Source: Streptomyces gardneri
GTDB taxonomy: Bacteria; Actinomycetota; Actinomycetes; Streptomycetales; Streptomycetaceae
Assembly: GCF_006539185.1 (NCBI RefSeq)
Contig: NZ_BJMN01000005.1
Span: 186,001 to 250,000, forward strand
Length of the DNA stretch: 64,000 nucleotides
Reading direction: 5' to 3'
Under the pieces are notes generated by a model, which was not told the DNA's origin, did no database searches, and worked only from the letters and a program-made list of their open reading frames with translations. A program made the position numbers and the translations under genes. Positions 43,545 through 52,547 of this stretch are shown here, one piece after another (position 1 is the first letter of the stretch; each line of letters opens with the position of its first letter).

Positions 43545-46500
43545 TCAGACGGAGGTCTCGTTCCTCAGCCGGTCGACCGTGACCGCCAGCTCCGCGATGG
43601 TGCGCGAGGTGAACATCTCGCGCAGGCCGATCGCCACCCGGAACCCGTCGCGGATCCGGGCGACCAGCCGGGTCGCGGCCAGGGAGTTCCCGCCGAGCTC
43701 GAAGAAGTTGTCGCTGACGCCGACCCGGGGCAGGTCCAGGACCTCGCACCAGAGCGCGGCGAGCCGCTCCTCGGTCTCCGTGCGCGGCGCGACGAACCCG
43801 GGCGCGTCGTCGGCCTGCCTGGGGGCGGGCAGAGCGCGTCGGTCGAGCTTGCCGTTGGCGCTCAGCGGCCAGCTGTCCAGGGCCTGTACGTGACCCGGGA
43901 CCATGTGCGCGGGGAGCCGCTCGCCGAGCCAGCCACGGAGCTGTTCCGCGAGCGGCTCGGCCGTCTCGGCCGGCCGGGCGGGCGCGTCCCTGTCCACCCG
44001 GCCGCCGAGCAGCGAGTGCACCAGCACGTGCCGCTCGCCGAGCGCGAGCAGCGGCCTGACCGGTTCGAAGGAGAGCGCGCCGATAGGGCAGAGGCCGATG
44101 GTGGTGCGGGCCGCCTTCTCCATCAGGAGCTGGCCCATGTACCCGGCCTCCAGCAGGCACATGTCCCGGGTGACCGAGCCGTACATGGGCTCGATCGCGT
44201 CGAGGTCGGCGACGAGGAACACGCTGAGACCGGAGGCCTCGAACAGGGCACGGTTGTGCGGGGCGTGGATCCCGGCGTCGACCGTCGCGCCCTCGTCGAG
44301 GGTGACCAGCGCGTTCTCCCTCGGGTCGAGGTAGTACGTACCCGCCGGGAGGTCCGCCACCGCACCGGCCTTCACGTACAGGTACGTCTGGACCGGGTAG
44401 AGCCCGCCGCCGGACGGATAGCGGCACTTGGCAAGCCCGTCCGCCTCCTCCTGGCGCAGGACGCCCAGGCAGTCGGCCAGTTCCGCGAGGCCGATCGGCG
44501 CGGTGAGGAAGTCCCGGTCGCTGCGCCGCCGCGACGGCTCCTCCGGCACGCGCGGGAGGACGATCCGGGGCCGGTCGGGTTCCCTGCGCAGCCCGTGCCG
44601 GGCGAGCTTGAACGCGGCCCGGCCCAGGGGGTCGAGCACGGTGACGCCGCTGCGTCGGGCCTCCTCCACGTCGGCCGCGTCCGGTCCGGCGACGACGTAG
44701 GCGACCAGGCCGTCGTGCCCGGGCCGGTCGGGGCGGCCGGTGGCGGTGACCACGGCCGAGGAGACGGCGGGGTGGGCGACGAGCGCCGCCTCGATCTCGC
44801 CGAGTTCGATGCGCTGACCGCGGATCTTGACCTGGAAGTCGGCCCGGCCCATGAACTCGATGGTGCCGTCCGGCAGCCACCGGCCGAGATCCCCCGTGCG
44901 GTACATCCGCTCCCCGGTCTCGGGATGGGCGAGGAACACCGCCTCGGTGCGCTCGGCGTCGCGCCAGTAGCCGTCGGCGAGGCACGTGCCGGAGACGTAC
45001 ATCTCGCCGGTGACCCAGTCCGGGCACTCCTGGAGCCGCTCGTCGAGCACGTAGTAGCGGACGTTGGCGAGGGGGGTGCCGTACGGGATGCTCCGCCAGG
45101 CCGGATCGATCTCGGCGACGCGGTACCAGATGCTCCACACGGTCGTCTCGGTCGGACCGCCGATGGCGAGCACCTCGACGCCCGGCGAGGCTTTCGCCAG
45201 CCGGGGCGGCACCGCCAGCGGGATCCAGTCGCCGCCGAGAACCGCCAGCCGGAGCGAGGCGAGCCGGTCGCCCTCGCCGGAGCTCTCCAGGAGCATCTCC
45301 ATCATGGCCGGTACGGAGTTCCACACCGTGACCCGGTGGGTGGCGATCAGTTCGGTCCAGTGCGCCGGGTCCCGGCGGTCGGCGGCGGCGGGCACGACCA
45401 GTGTGCCGCCCGCGCCGAGCATGCCGAAGACGTCGAAGGCGGAGAGGTCGTGGTGGAGCGCGGTGACCGCGAGACCGCGGTCGCCCTCGCCGATCCCGAA
45501 GGTCTCGACCGTCTCCACCAGGCAGTTGACGAGCGCTCGATGGCTGACCATCACGCCCTTCGGTTCGCCCGTCGAGCCGGAGGTGAACATCGTGTACACG
45601 AGGTCCGCCGGGCTGCCGCCGGAGGGGAGCGGAGTGTCGGGGACGGCGGGCAGCGGCCGGTCCAGGGAGAGCCGCAGAGGTCCCGTCGGCCAGTCCAGGG
45701 TGGCGTCGAGCGCCGACCGGGTGAGGACGAGGTCGACCTCGCCCTTGGCGAGCAGATGGCGCAGGCGTGCGCCCGGCAGGTCCGGGTCGATCGGCAGGTA
45801 CGCGGCGCCCGAGTACAGCACGGCGTACGCGGCGACGACCTGCTCCCAGCCCTTGTCCATGACGATCGCGACCAGCCGGCCGGGCCCGGCTCCGTGCGCA
45901 CGGAGCCAGGCGGCCACCTGCCGGGCCGAGGCGTCGAGCTCGCCGTAGGACAGCGTCCGGTCCGGGGCGATCACCGCGGGGGCGTCGGGGCGGGCGGCCA
46001 CGTGCCGCTCGAAGAGGTGCTGCACCTGGATGTCCGGTACGGCGCGGGTCGGGCCCGCACTCTCCCTGCGCCGCTCGGCCTGCGCCGGGGGCAGGTCGAG
46101 CGGCCTGTTCAGCGACCAGACGGCGTCGTCGGTCGCGAGCCGGTGCAGCAGCGCCGTGTGCGCGGCGAACATGTCGTCGAGGAGCCCGGCGGGGAAGAGC
46201 TCGTCGACCGCGTCCCAGTTCAGCAGGAGCGCGCCCTCCTCTTCGTGGACCTGCTCGTCGAGGGAGACCTGCGGGGTCTGCGAGACGGCGAAGACCGGGG
46301 TGAGCAGCCGCTCCAGCGGGGTCTTCGCCGGCGTGGCGAAGGCGAGGTTGCTGGTCATGACCACCGGCATGAGCGCCTGGTCGAAACCGCCCTGGAGGCG
46401 CATCAGTTCGCGCAGTACCTCCACCCCGCTGACGTCCTGGTGCCGCAGGTCGGACCTCAGCTGCCGCTGGAGGCCGCGTGCCCGGTCCAGGAAGGTGGAG

Positions 46501-49500
46501 CCGGTGCGGAAGTCGCACTCCAGCAGGGTGAAGGACGCGAACTGGCCGAACACCTCGTGGTACGCGGGGTCGTGGACCGGCCGGGTGAGGCGCGGCACGT
46601 TGAGCGTGAAGTGCCGGCTGGTGCTCCAGCCGGCCACGGTCTCGGCGTAGACGGCGAGCAGCAGCCCGGTCGGGGTGAGCCCGGCCCGGCCGGCCCGTTC
46701 CTTGAGGCCCCGCCACAGCGCGGCGGGCAGGACGGTCTCCCGCCGGGTGAACCGGGGCCGGTCGACCGATCCGGCGCGGGCGGCGGAGGGCAGCTGCGGT
46801 GCCGGGGGCAGCTCCGGCAGCCTGCCCCACCAGTAGTCACGCGAACGCCGGTACGCGTCCCCTTCGCGCCGCTCCGCCTCGGCCCGTACGTGGTCGCGGA
46901 AGCTCCTCTCCGGTGCCGGCGGCCGGGAATCCGGTGCGTCGTAGAAGCGGGACAGGTCGTCGAAGAGCAGCCGCCCCGAGGAGAAGTCCGCGATCAGCGA
47001 GTCCACGCTCAGATGGATGCGCAGACCGCTGTCCAGCCGGGTGGCGGCGACCTCGAAGAGCGGCCACCGGTCGGCCGGACGCACCTCGTGGGACAGCCGG
47101 TCCCGGGTGGCGGTCAGCGCCGCCTCGGCCTCGTGGCGCTCACGGCCGCGCAGATCGGTCACCCCGATCTCGTACGGGGGTACTTCGGCGAGGATCCGCT
47201 GCTCGTTGCTGTCGGGCAGCATGACGGCCCGCAGCATCTCGTGCCGGTCGATCACCCGCCGCCAGGCGTGCTCGAACCGGGGCAGGTCGAGATCGGGGGC
47301 GTCGAACTCCAGATAGACGTGGGTGGAGACGTTCCCCAGCTCGAAGGCGCCGGTACGGCCGAGGCAGTAGGCCTGCTGGGTGTCGGTCTGCGGGAAGGGG
47401 GCGTGGGGGAGCGCGGCCGAGTCGTCCGACGTGGTCGCCGGGCGCTCCGCCGGGATCGGCAGCCCGTCGTCGGTGAGGGGGATGCCGGACGGGCGCCGCT
47501 GGAGGACGGTGGCCGCGAGCGTGGTGATGGTCGGATCGCCGTCGAACAGGGTGTCGGCGACGTCCACGCCCAGGTCGCGCTCGACGCGGCCGGCGAGCCG
47601 CAGCGTGGCCAGCGAGTCCAGGCCCAGGTCGAGCAGGGGGCGCTCCCGGTCGGTCACGCCCGCGCCGTCCGGCACCAGCGTCGCCACCAGACGGGTCAGA
47701 TAGGCCTCGACTGCGTCGCGCGGGCCGTCCATGGGCTGCGCCGGGAGGGCGTCCGCGCCGACGGTCTGCGTTTCCGAGGTCCGCTCGTCCGCGGTCCACT
47801 TTCCGGCGACGGTCAGGGTGCTGTCGAAGAGGGCCTGCCGGATGGCGCGCCGCTGGATCTTTCCGCTGGAGGTCTTGGGGATGGTGCCGGTACGCACGAG
47901 GACCAGGCCGTGGAGACGGACGTCGAACTCCGCGGCGACCGCCCGGCCGACGTCCCGTGCCACCTCGGCCACGGGCGGCAGTTCCGCGCCGCGCCGGAGC
48001 TCGGCGACGAGCACCAGCCGTTCGGCTCCGCCGTCGTCGACGGTGACGGCGGCCGAGGCGTTGGACTGGAGGGCCGGATGGCTCCGCTCCGCGCACCGCT
48101 CGATGTCCTGCGGGTAGAGATTGCGGCCCCTGATGATGATCAGGTCCTTGCTGCGGCCGGTGATGAACAGTTCGCCGTCGCGCATGAACCCGAGATCGCC
48201 GGTCCGGAGGAACGGCCCTTCACCGGTGGCGAGTTCGGCCTCGAAGGCAGCCGCGCTCTCGTCGGGACGCCCCCAGTACCCGTGGGCGACGTGCGGGCCG
48301 CCGACCCAGATCTCGCCGACCCGGTCGGCCCCGCGGACGGTCGCGGTGGCCGGATCGACGACGAGCAGCCGCTGCCCGTCGACGGCGGAGCCGCACCCGA
48401 CGACCTCCCGGTTCCGGCCGGGGCCCGCGTCGGCGGTCCCGGGGACGACGCGGTGCGCCTCCAGGGCGGGGGCGTCGACGGTGACGGCGGTCGAGCGGGT
48501 GAGGTACTCCCCGCAGGACACCATCAGGGTGCCCTCGGCCAGCCCGAAGCTGGGCCGCAGCGCCTCCCTGCGCAGCCCCCAGGGGGCGAACCGGTCGGCG
48601 AAGCGGTCCAGCGTCGCGGCCCGTACGGGCTCCGCGCCGACGATGACGGTGCTCAGCGTGCTCAGGTCCAGGGGCTCGTGGTCGGCGGGATCGATCCGTT
48701 CGACACAGAGGTCCAGGGCGAAGGGCGGCATGGGGGAGGAGGTGGCGCCGTAGACGGAGATCGCGCGCAGCCACTGGAGCGGGTCGAGGACGAAGGTGCC
48801 CGGCGCCATCAGAACCGCGGGGCACCCGGCGACGAGCGGTTGCAGGATGCCGCCGATGAGTCCCATGTCGTGGTACGGCGGCAGCCAGCTGACGACGTGG
48901 GAGTCCGCGGTGGTCCGCGTACGGGCCTGGATCTGGGCCGAGTTGTGCAGCAGGTTGCCGTGGGAGACCATCACGCCCTTCGGAGTGGCGGTGCTGCCCG
49001 AGGTGTACTGCAGGAACGCGAGGGTGTCGGTGCCGACGAGCGGATCGGTCCATGCGTCGGCGTCGGCGGTGAGAGCGCTCGCCGGCAGCCAGGTGACGTC
49101 CCGCAGCTCGGGTGCGTCGAGGAGCTGCTCACGGACGCGGGCCGCGATCCGGTCAGCGGTCAGCGCGACGGTGGGCGCCGCGTCCGCGGCCACGGCCCGG
49201 AGCCGGGAGAGGTTGCGGGCGTGCGGCGGGTAGCACGGCACGGCCACCGCCCCCGCGTACAGGCAGCCGAAGTACGCGCTCAGGTAGTCGGGGCCCGGCG
49301 GGTGCAGGACGAGGACCCGGTCGCCGGCCTTGCCCTCCTCCTGGAGGGTCGCGGCCACCTCCCGTGCACGGCGGTCGAGTTGTGCGTAGGTGAGGCGGGA
49401 CTCCTCCTCGCCGTGGCTGTCGAGGAAGACGTACGCGAGATGGTCGGGCTGCCGGGCGGCCCGAGACCGCAGCAGGTCGACGAGGCTGCTCGGCCGTCGG

Positions 49501-49535
49501 CCGTACGCCCGGGGGAAGGGTGCGGAGAGGTTCAT
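43545..49535 (-). CDS. NRPS: FAAL-ACP-Cy-A(Ox)-PCP, predicted acyl-thiazole synthase
   Basis: A 1,996-residue megasynthase. Residues 1-605 are a fatty acyl-AMP ligase (YTSGSTATPKGVMVSHGNLL, YHDMGLIGGI). An ACP with LGLDSLAT has its Ser near 643. A heterocyclisation domain (about 725-1160) has DSLIADFSS, the D-x4-D-x2-S motif replacing HHxxxDG. The adenylation domain (about 1170-1900) has TSGSTGEPKG and, by my alignment, a pocket of D-L-F-N-L-G-I-V-W, closest to cysteine. A SagB/nitroreductase-type oxidase (about 1665-1845) is inserted before NGKLDRRALP. A PCP with LGGNSLAA has its Ser near 1948. There is no thioesterase domain. Expected product: a 2-alkyl thiazole carboxylate on the PCP. Confidence 0.92.
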   Translation of the reverse strand: MNLSAPFPRAYGRRPSSLVDLLRSRAARQPDHLAYVFLDSHGEEESRLTYAQLDRRAREVAATLQEEGKAGDRVLVLHPPGPDYLSAYFGCLYAGAVAVPCYPPHARNLSRLRAVAADAAPTVALTADRIAARVREQLLDAPELRDVTWLPASALTADADAWTDPLVGTDTLAFLQYTSGSTATPKGVMVSHGNLLHNSAQIQARTRTTADSHVVSWLPPYHDMGLIGGILQPLVAGCPAVLMAPGTFVLDPLQWLRAISVYGATSSPMPPFALDLCVERIDPADHEPLDLSTLSTVIVGAEPVRAATLDRFADRFAPWGLRREALRPSFGLAEGTLMVSCGEYLTRSTAVTVDAPALEAHRVVPGTADAGPGRNREVVGCGSAVDGQRLLVVDPATATVRGADRVGEIWVGGPHVAHGYWGRPDESAAAFEAELATGEGPFLRTGDLGFMRDGELFITGRSKDLIIIRGRNLYPQDIERCAERSHPALQSNASAAVTVDDGGAERLVLVAELRRGAELPPVAEVARDVGRAVAAEFDVRLHGLVLVRTGTIPKTSSGKIQRRAIRQALFDSTLTVAGKWTADERTSETQTVGADALPAQPMDGPRDAVEAYLTRLVATLVPDGAGVTDRERPLLDLGLDSLATLRLAGRVERDLGVDVADTLFDGDPTITTLAATVLQRRPSGIPLTDDGLPIPAERPATTSDDSAALPHAPFPQTDTQQAYCLGRTGAFELGNVSTHVYLEFDAPDLDLPRFEHAWRRVIDRHEMLRAVMLPDSNEQRILAEVPPYEIGVTDLRGRERHEAEAALTATRDRLSHEVRPADRWPLFEVAATRLDSGLRIHLSVDSLIADFSSGRLLFDDLSRFYDAPDSRPPAPERSFRDHVRAEAERREGDAYRRSRDYWWGRLPELPPAPQLPSAARAGSVDRPRFTRRETVLPAALWRGLKERAGRAGLTPTGLLLAVYAETVAGWSTSRHFTLNVPRLTRPVHDPAYHEVFGQFASFTLLECDFRTGSTFLDRARGLQRQLRSDLRHQDVSGVEVLRELMRLQGGFDQALMPVVMTSNLAFATPAKTPLERLLTPVFAVSQTPQVSLDEQVHEEEGALLLNWDAVDELFPAGLLDDMFAAHTALLHRLATDDAVWSLNRPLDLPPAQAERRRESAGPTRAVPDIQVQHLFERHVAARPDAPAVIAPDRTLSYGELDASARQVAAWLRAHGAGPGRLVAIVMDKGWEQVVAAYAVLYSGAAYLPIDPDLPGARLRHLLAKGEVDLVLTRSALDATLDWPTGPLRLSLDRPLPAVPDTPLPSGGSPADLVYTMFTSGSTGEPKGVMVSHRALVNCLVETVETFGIGEGDRGLAVTALHHDLSAFDVFGMLGAGGTLVVPAAADRRDPAHWTELIATHRVTVWNSVPAMMEMLLESSGEGDRLASLRLAVLGGDWIPLAVPPRLAKASPGVEVLAIGGPTETTVWSIWYRVAEIDPAWRSIPYGTPLANVRYYVLDERLQECPDWVTGEMYVSGTCLADGYWRDAERTEAVFLAHPETGERMYRTGDLGRWLPDGTIEFMGRADFQVKIRGQRIELGEIEAALVAHPAVSSAVVTATGRPDRPGHDGLVAYVVAGPDAADVEEARRSGVTVLDPLGRAAFKLARHGLRREPDRPRIVLPRVPEEPSRRRSDRDFLTAPIGLAELADCLGVLRQEEADGLAKCRYPSGGGLYPVQTYLYVKAGAVADLPAGTYYLDPRENALVTLDEGATVDAGIHAPHNRALFEASGLSVFLVADLDAIEPMYGSVTRDMCLLEAGYMGQLLMEKAARTTIGLCPIGALSFEPVRPLLALGERHVLVHSLLGGRVDRDAPARPAETAEPLAEQLRGWLGERLPAHMVPGHVQALDSWPLSANGKLDRRALPAPRQADDAPGFVAPRTETEERLAALWCEVLDLPRVGVSDNFFELGGNSLAATRLVARIRDGFRVAIGLREMFTSRTIAELAVTVDRLRNETSV

Positions 49536-50296
49536 GACTGCTCGGTCCCGTCCCGGTCGTCGTCACCGGGGCCGGCCGCCGGCTTCTCCGCGCTCACCAG
49601 CAGGGTCGGCACCCAGGGGCCGCTCCACCACATCCGGGGGCCGGCGTCGGCGCAGGTGGTCGCGACGGCGCCCGCCGCGCGGAGGATCCGGAGGTAGCGG
49701 CGGGCGTGGAAGATGTCGGCGATGAGCAGCCGGCCGCCCGGCCTGAGGACCCGGTAGGCCTCGCGCACGGCCTCCTCACGGCCTCGGGCGCTGGTGATGT
49801 TGTGGATGGCCATGCTGGACAGCACGACGTCGAACAGGCCGTCGCCGAGGGGGAGTCGCCGCATGTCCGCGGTGACCAGGTCGATCCGGTCCTCGACCCG
49901 CTCGCGCTCGGCGTTGGCGACCGCGCTCCGCTCGTTGTTGCCGGACTGGTCCACCGAGCGCCAGATGTCGACGCCGGTGACCCGGCCCTTCGGTACGCGG
50001 CGGGCCACGGCGGTCAGTACGGCTCCGCGCCCGCAGCCCAGGTCCAGCACCCGCTCGCCGCCCTTCAGGTCGAGCGCGTCCAACTGCTCCTCCCATACGA
50101 GGAACTTGCCCCGTACCGAAGCGTGGAGGAAGAGCCCTCCCGCGACGGCCAGGACCGGCGGGATCCGCAGCAGCCGGCGGGGTCCGCCGGCGGCGACCGC
50201 CGCCAGGGGCGCCACGACCCCGGCGCCGAACGCCAGCAGCCAGGCCGGGCCGTCGACGCCGTAGCGCCCTCGCCGTCGTGAAGATGTGTTGCTCAT
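49532..50296 (-). CDS. Class I SAM-dependent methyltransferase, membrane-anchored
   Basis: A 254-residue protein. Two N-terminal hydrophobic segments (about 18-42 and 46-65) precede a Rossmann methyltransferase domain with VLDLGCGRGAVLTAVARRVP (SAM motif I), VTGVDIW, DRIDLVTADMRRLP, FDVVLSSMAIHNI and YRVLRPGGRLLIAD. ATG at 50296 after AAGGAC. Its stop overlaps the NRPS start (ATGA), so it belongs to the NRPS operon and may methylate the thiazole product or its carboxylate. The membrane anchor suits a lipidic substrate; that is inference. Confidence 0.88.
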   Translation of the reverse strand: MSNTSSRRRGRYGVDGPAWLLAFGAGVVAPLAAVAAGGPRRLLRIPPVLAVAGGLFLHASVRGKFLVWEEQLDALDLKGGERVLDLGCGRGAVLTAVARRVPKGRVTGVDIWRSVDQSGNNERSAVANAERERVEDRIDLVTADMRRLPLGDGLFDVVLSSMAIHNITSARGREEAVREAYRVLRPGGRLLIADIFHARRYLRILRAAGAVATTCADAGPRMWWSGPWVPTLLVSAEKPAAGPGDDDRDGTEQS

Positions 50297-50342
50297 GAAA
50301 GACAGTCCTTGCATCACGAAGTCCGTACGGAGGGGGTGCGGG

Positions 50343-51104
50343 TCAGCGGGCCCGGCAGGCGGCCGACACGAGGGCGAGAACCTGGTCGGCCGACTCGAAG
50401 GGGAAGAAATGGCCGCCGGTGAAGGTCCGGACCGTCACGTCGGTGCCCAGCTCCCGCCAGCGTTCGACCTCGGCGGGCGGCGCCGCCGGGTCCTCGGAGC
50501 CGCCGAGGGCGATCAGCCGCACACCGGGCGACAGCGTGCTTCGGGTCCGATAGGTCTCGGCCGCCTCGAAGTCGGCGCGCAGCACCGGAAGGAAGAGCTC
50601 CAGCCACTCCTCCTCGGCGAGCAGCTCCGGCGGAATGCCGCCCAGCGCGCCGAGACGGCCGAGGAACTCCTCGTCCGCGAGCAGATGCATCGCGGGGGTG
50701 CTGCGAGGTACGTGCGGCGGGACGGCACCGGAGACGATCACCGCCGCCGGGGGGTTGGGCCCGTCCTGGAGGGCGAGTCCGAGTTCATAGGCGAGCAGGG
50801 CGCCCATGCTGTGACCGAACAGCACGTAAGGAAGGCCGTCGGCGCGGCGGGCGATCGGCTCGGCGAGCTTCTCGCCGAGCCGGACGATCGAGCTCTCGGC
50901 GGTCTCCGCCATGCGGATCCCGCGCCCCGGCAGTTGAACGGGCACGACCTCGACTCCCGCGCCCAGCAGGCCCTGCCAGGGGCGGAACGCCGATCCGTCC
51001 GCTCCGCCGTGCGGGAGACAGAAGAGCCGGGCATCGAGCCGGGACGGCCCGGAACGGTCGTGGGGAAACCACACGTTCTCTGAGATGACACTCACGGATT
51101 GCAC
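50343..51104 (-). CDS. Type II thioesterase
   Basis: A 253-residue alpha/beta hydrolase of the thioesterase II family. CLPHGGADGSAFRPW near the N-terminus, nucleophile GHSMGALLAYELG with Ser99, the acid in GGSEDPAAPP and His in FTGGHFFPFE complete the triad. Such enzymes clear misprimed carriers of NRPS/PKS lines. Since the megasynthase has no thioesterase domain of its own, this one could also release the product. It is first in the minus-strand NRPS operon. Start is GTG at 51104 or 51095; neither has a strong ribosome site. Confidence 0.9.
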   Translation of the reverse strand: MQSVSVISENVWFPHDRSGPSRLDARLFCLPHGGADGSAFRPWQGLLGAGVEVVPVQLPGRGIRMAETAESSIVRLGEKLAEPIARRADGLPYVLFGHSMGALLAYELGLALQDGPNPPAAVIVSGAVPPHVPRSTPAMHLLADEEFLGRLGALGGIPPELLAEEEWLELFLPVLRADFEAAETYRTRSTLSPGVRLIALGGSEDPAAPPAEVERWRELGTDVTVRTFTGGHFFPFESADQVLALVSAACRAR

Positions 51105-51285
51105 GCACTTTCGATCGACGGTGACGCTGCGTCACCCCAATGGATCTTTGGGTGCAACGACCATGTCGGCGGAAGGAAACGGGAATTCGTGGGTCACGCG
51201 TGCGAAATCGAAGGTGGCCGTCCCACCGGCGAACCGGCCTCCACCTGGTGTTCGGTGGGGCCGGGACGCCGGTGTCGGCCGACGG

Positions 51286-51621
51286 CTACTCCGGGGCCCG
51301 GGCCGCCGGGTGCGCCTTGGCGATGGTGCAGACGCCGTCCGTGCACTGTCGCTCCAGGCGACCGCGCGAGACGGTCTGCGCCAGGCCCACCATCCAGCAG
51401 GTGGGGCAGCCGCGGAAGGCGATCAGGGCGAGCGGCGCCGCCAGCAGGGTGGCCGGTCCGGCGACCGGCACCAGGACGATCGAGCCGATGATCAGCCCGA
51501 AGCCGACGGCGCCGCGCGCCAGATGGCGCGGGACGGATTTACTGGCGAAGTTCCTCTCGGGTGGGGCGGAGGGGGCGGGGCGCGTGGGTTTCACGGGCTT
51601 CACGGCGTTCGTCGTGTTCAC
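51286..51621 (-). CDS. Small membrane protein with two cysteine pairs
   Basis: A 111-residue protein. One or two adjacent membrane segments (about 37-68: GAVGFGLIIGSIVLVPVAGP, then TLLAAPLALIAF) lead into GCPTCWMVGL and a C-terminal LERQCTDGVCTIA. The two C-x2-C/C-x4-C-like pairs could bind metal or act as a redox switch. The GTG overlaps the sigma-factor stop (GTGA), so it is co-translated with that gene and may regulate or be regulated with it. I do not recognise the family with certainty. Confidence 0.75.
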   Translation of the reverse strand: MNTTNAVKPVKPTRPAPSAPPERNFASKSVPRHLARGAVGFGLIIGSIVLVPVAGPATLLAAPLALIAFRGCPTCWMVGLAQTVSRGRLERQCTDGVCTIAKAHPAARAPE

Positions 51622-52217
51622 GGTCGTGGGTCTCCTCCCACTGATGGGTCGACGGCGGGACCGGGCATCTGGCCGGTCGTCGCCAGGGAGTGGCGCAGCG
51701 TCGTGCGTGCCCGGTGCAGACGTGACTTCATCGCGGCGCCGCTCAGTCCGAGCGTGTCGGCGACGGTCCTGCCCGGCAGGCCCTGGATGTCCCGCATGAC
51801 CAGGACCTGCCGCTGGTCACGGGGGAGCGCCCCGATCGCGGCGGCGATCCGCTCCACCTCCATCCTGTGCAGTACCGACTCCTCGGCGGACGGCCCGTCG
51901 GGCGTCTCCGGCTGGTCGGATGCCCCTTCGCGCCGCGAGGCGAGCAGGCGCATCTGCCGGAGGCATTCGTTCCGGACGATCCGGAACATCCACGAGGCGA
52001 GCGCGCCCGTCGCCCGCAGGGTGCCGATCTTCCGGTACAGGATGATCAGCGCCTCCTGCGCGGCGTCCTCCGCGTCCTGCGGCGAGGCGCAGAGGGACAG
52101 GGCGAACTTGCGCACGTGCGGCTGCGACTGCACGACGACGGTGGTGAGCGAGCTGACGTCGCCGTCCTGAGCGGCCTTGATCAGCCGCTCGTCCGGCCAG
52201 GTGAAGCGTCGGTTCAT
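51618..52217 (-). CDS. ECF-type RNA polymerase sigma factor
   Basis: A 199-residue protein. Region 2 is at about 25-95 (FALSLCASPQDAEDAAQEALI, ASWMFRIVRNECLRQMR). Region 4 is at about 130-180 (LPRDQRQVLVMRDIQGLPGRTVADTLGLSGAAMKSRLHRARTTL). The ATG has GTAGGAC upstream. It is flanked in the same direction by a 28-residue membrane peptide (50 bases upstream) and the overlapping cysteine-containing membrane protein. It could serve as a pathway regulator for the nearby clusters, but no matching promoter pair was identified. Confidence 0.92.
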   Translation of the reverse strand: MNRRFTWPDERLIKAAQDGDVSSLTTVVVQSQPHVRKFALSLCASPQDAEDAAQEALIILYRKIGTLRATGALASWMFRIVRNECLRQMRLLASRREGASDQPETPDGPSAEESVLHRMEVERIAAAIGALPRDQRQVLVMRDIQGLPGRTVADTLGLSGAAMKSRLHRARTTLRHSLATTGQMPGPAVDPSVGGDPRP

Positions 52218-52267
52218 GTCCTACTCATAACTCATCCTCGGTGGGCGGCGCGTGGCGCGGGTGCCGG

Positions 52268-52354
52268 TCAGCCCCGGCTCCTGTAGCGACGCGTCAGGTG
52301 CCAGCTGCACGCGCCCACGAGCACGACTCCGAGTACGACGAGTCCGGTGACCAT
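52268..52354 (-). CDS. 28-residue single-TM peptide
   Basis: The reverse strand reads [20 protein letters not shown] then TRRYRSRG and a stop. A strong ribosome site, AGAGGAG, lies 10 bases before the ATG. It has one hydrophobic helix with a positively charged tail, typical of regulatory membrane peptides. It ends 50 bases before the sigma-factor start and could be the first gene of that operon. It is too short for usual gene calling; the function is unknown. Confidence 0.6.
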   Translation of the reverse strand: MVTGLVVLGVVLVGACSWHLTRRYRSRG

Positions 52355-52547
52355 CTCGGCTTTCTCCTCTTGGTTCCACCGGCCCCCACGGCCGGTACAC
52401 GCACATAGGAGGCGGGGAGGTCCGGAAAGGATTCACCCCGCTTGCGCAAGACGCGCGGACCGGCCGTTCGAGGTGGGGTGTCGGCCAACATTCCTTCCCT
52501 ACCGGTTGAGTGGGAATGCCGTGAGGCGGCTTGCCGTTGTCGCGGGC
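52355..52547. other. Divergent promoter region
   Basis: With the small peptide excluded, this gap separates minus-strand sigma operon sequences from the plus-strand luciferase-like gene. It contains a short inverted repeat CATTCC...GGAATG (about 52489-52517). No strong promoter or terminator was recognised. Confidence 0.35.

Noticed and set aside
41101..46830. A single 1,909-codon minus-strand gene
   Set aside because: Only its last 765 codons (from GTG 43398) encode recognisable domains. The first part runs out of frame through the NRPS gene, whose FAAL, Cy, A and PCP domains are in another frame.
43890..49697. A 1,935-codon plus-strand frame antisense to the NRPS
   Set aside because: Gly/Arg/Val-rich shadow. 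The complementary strand carries the intact NRPS motifs.
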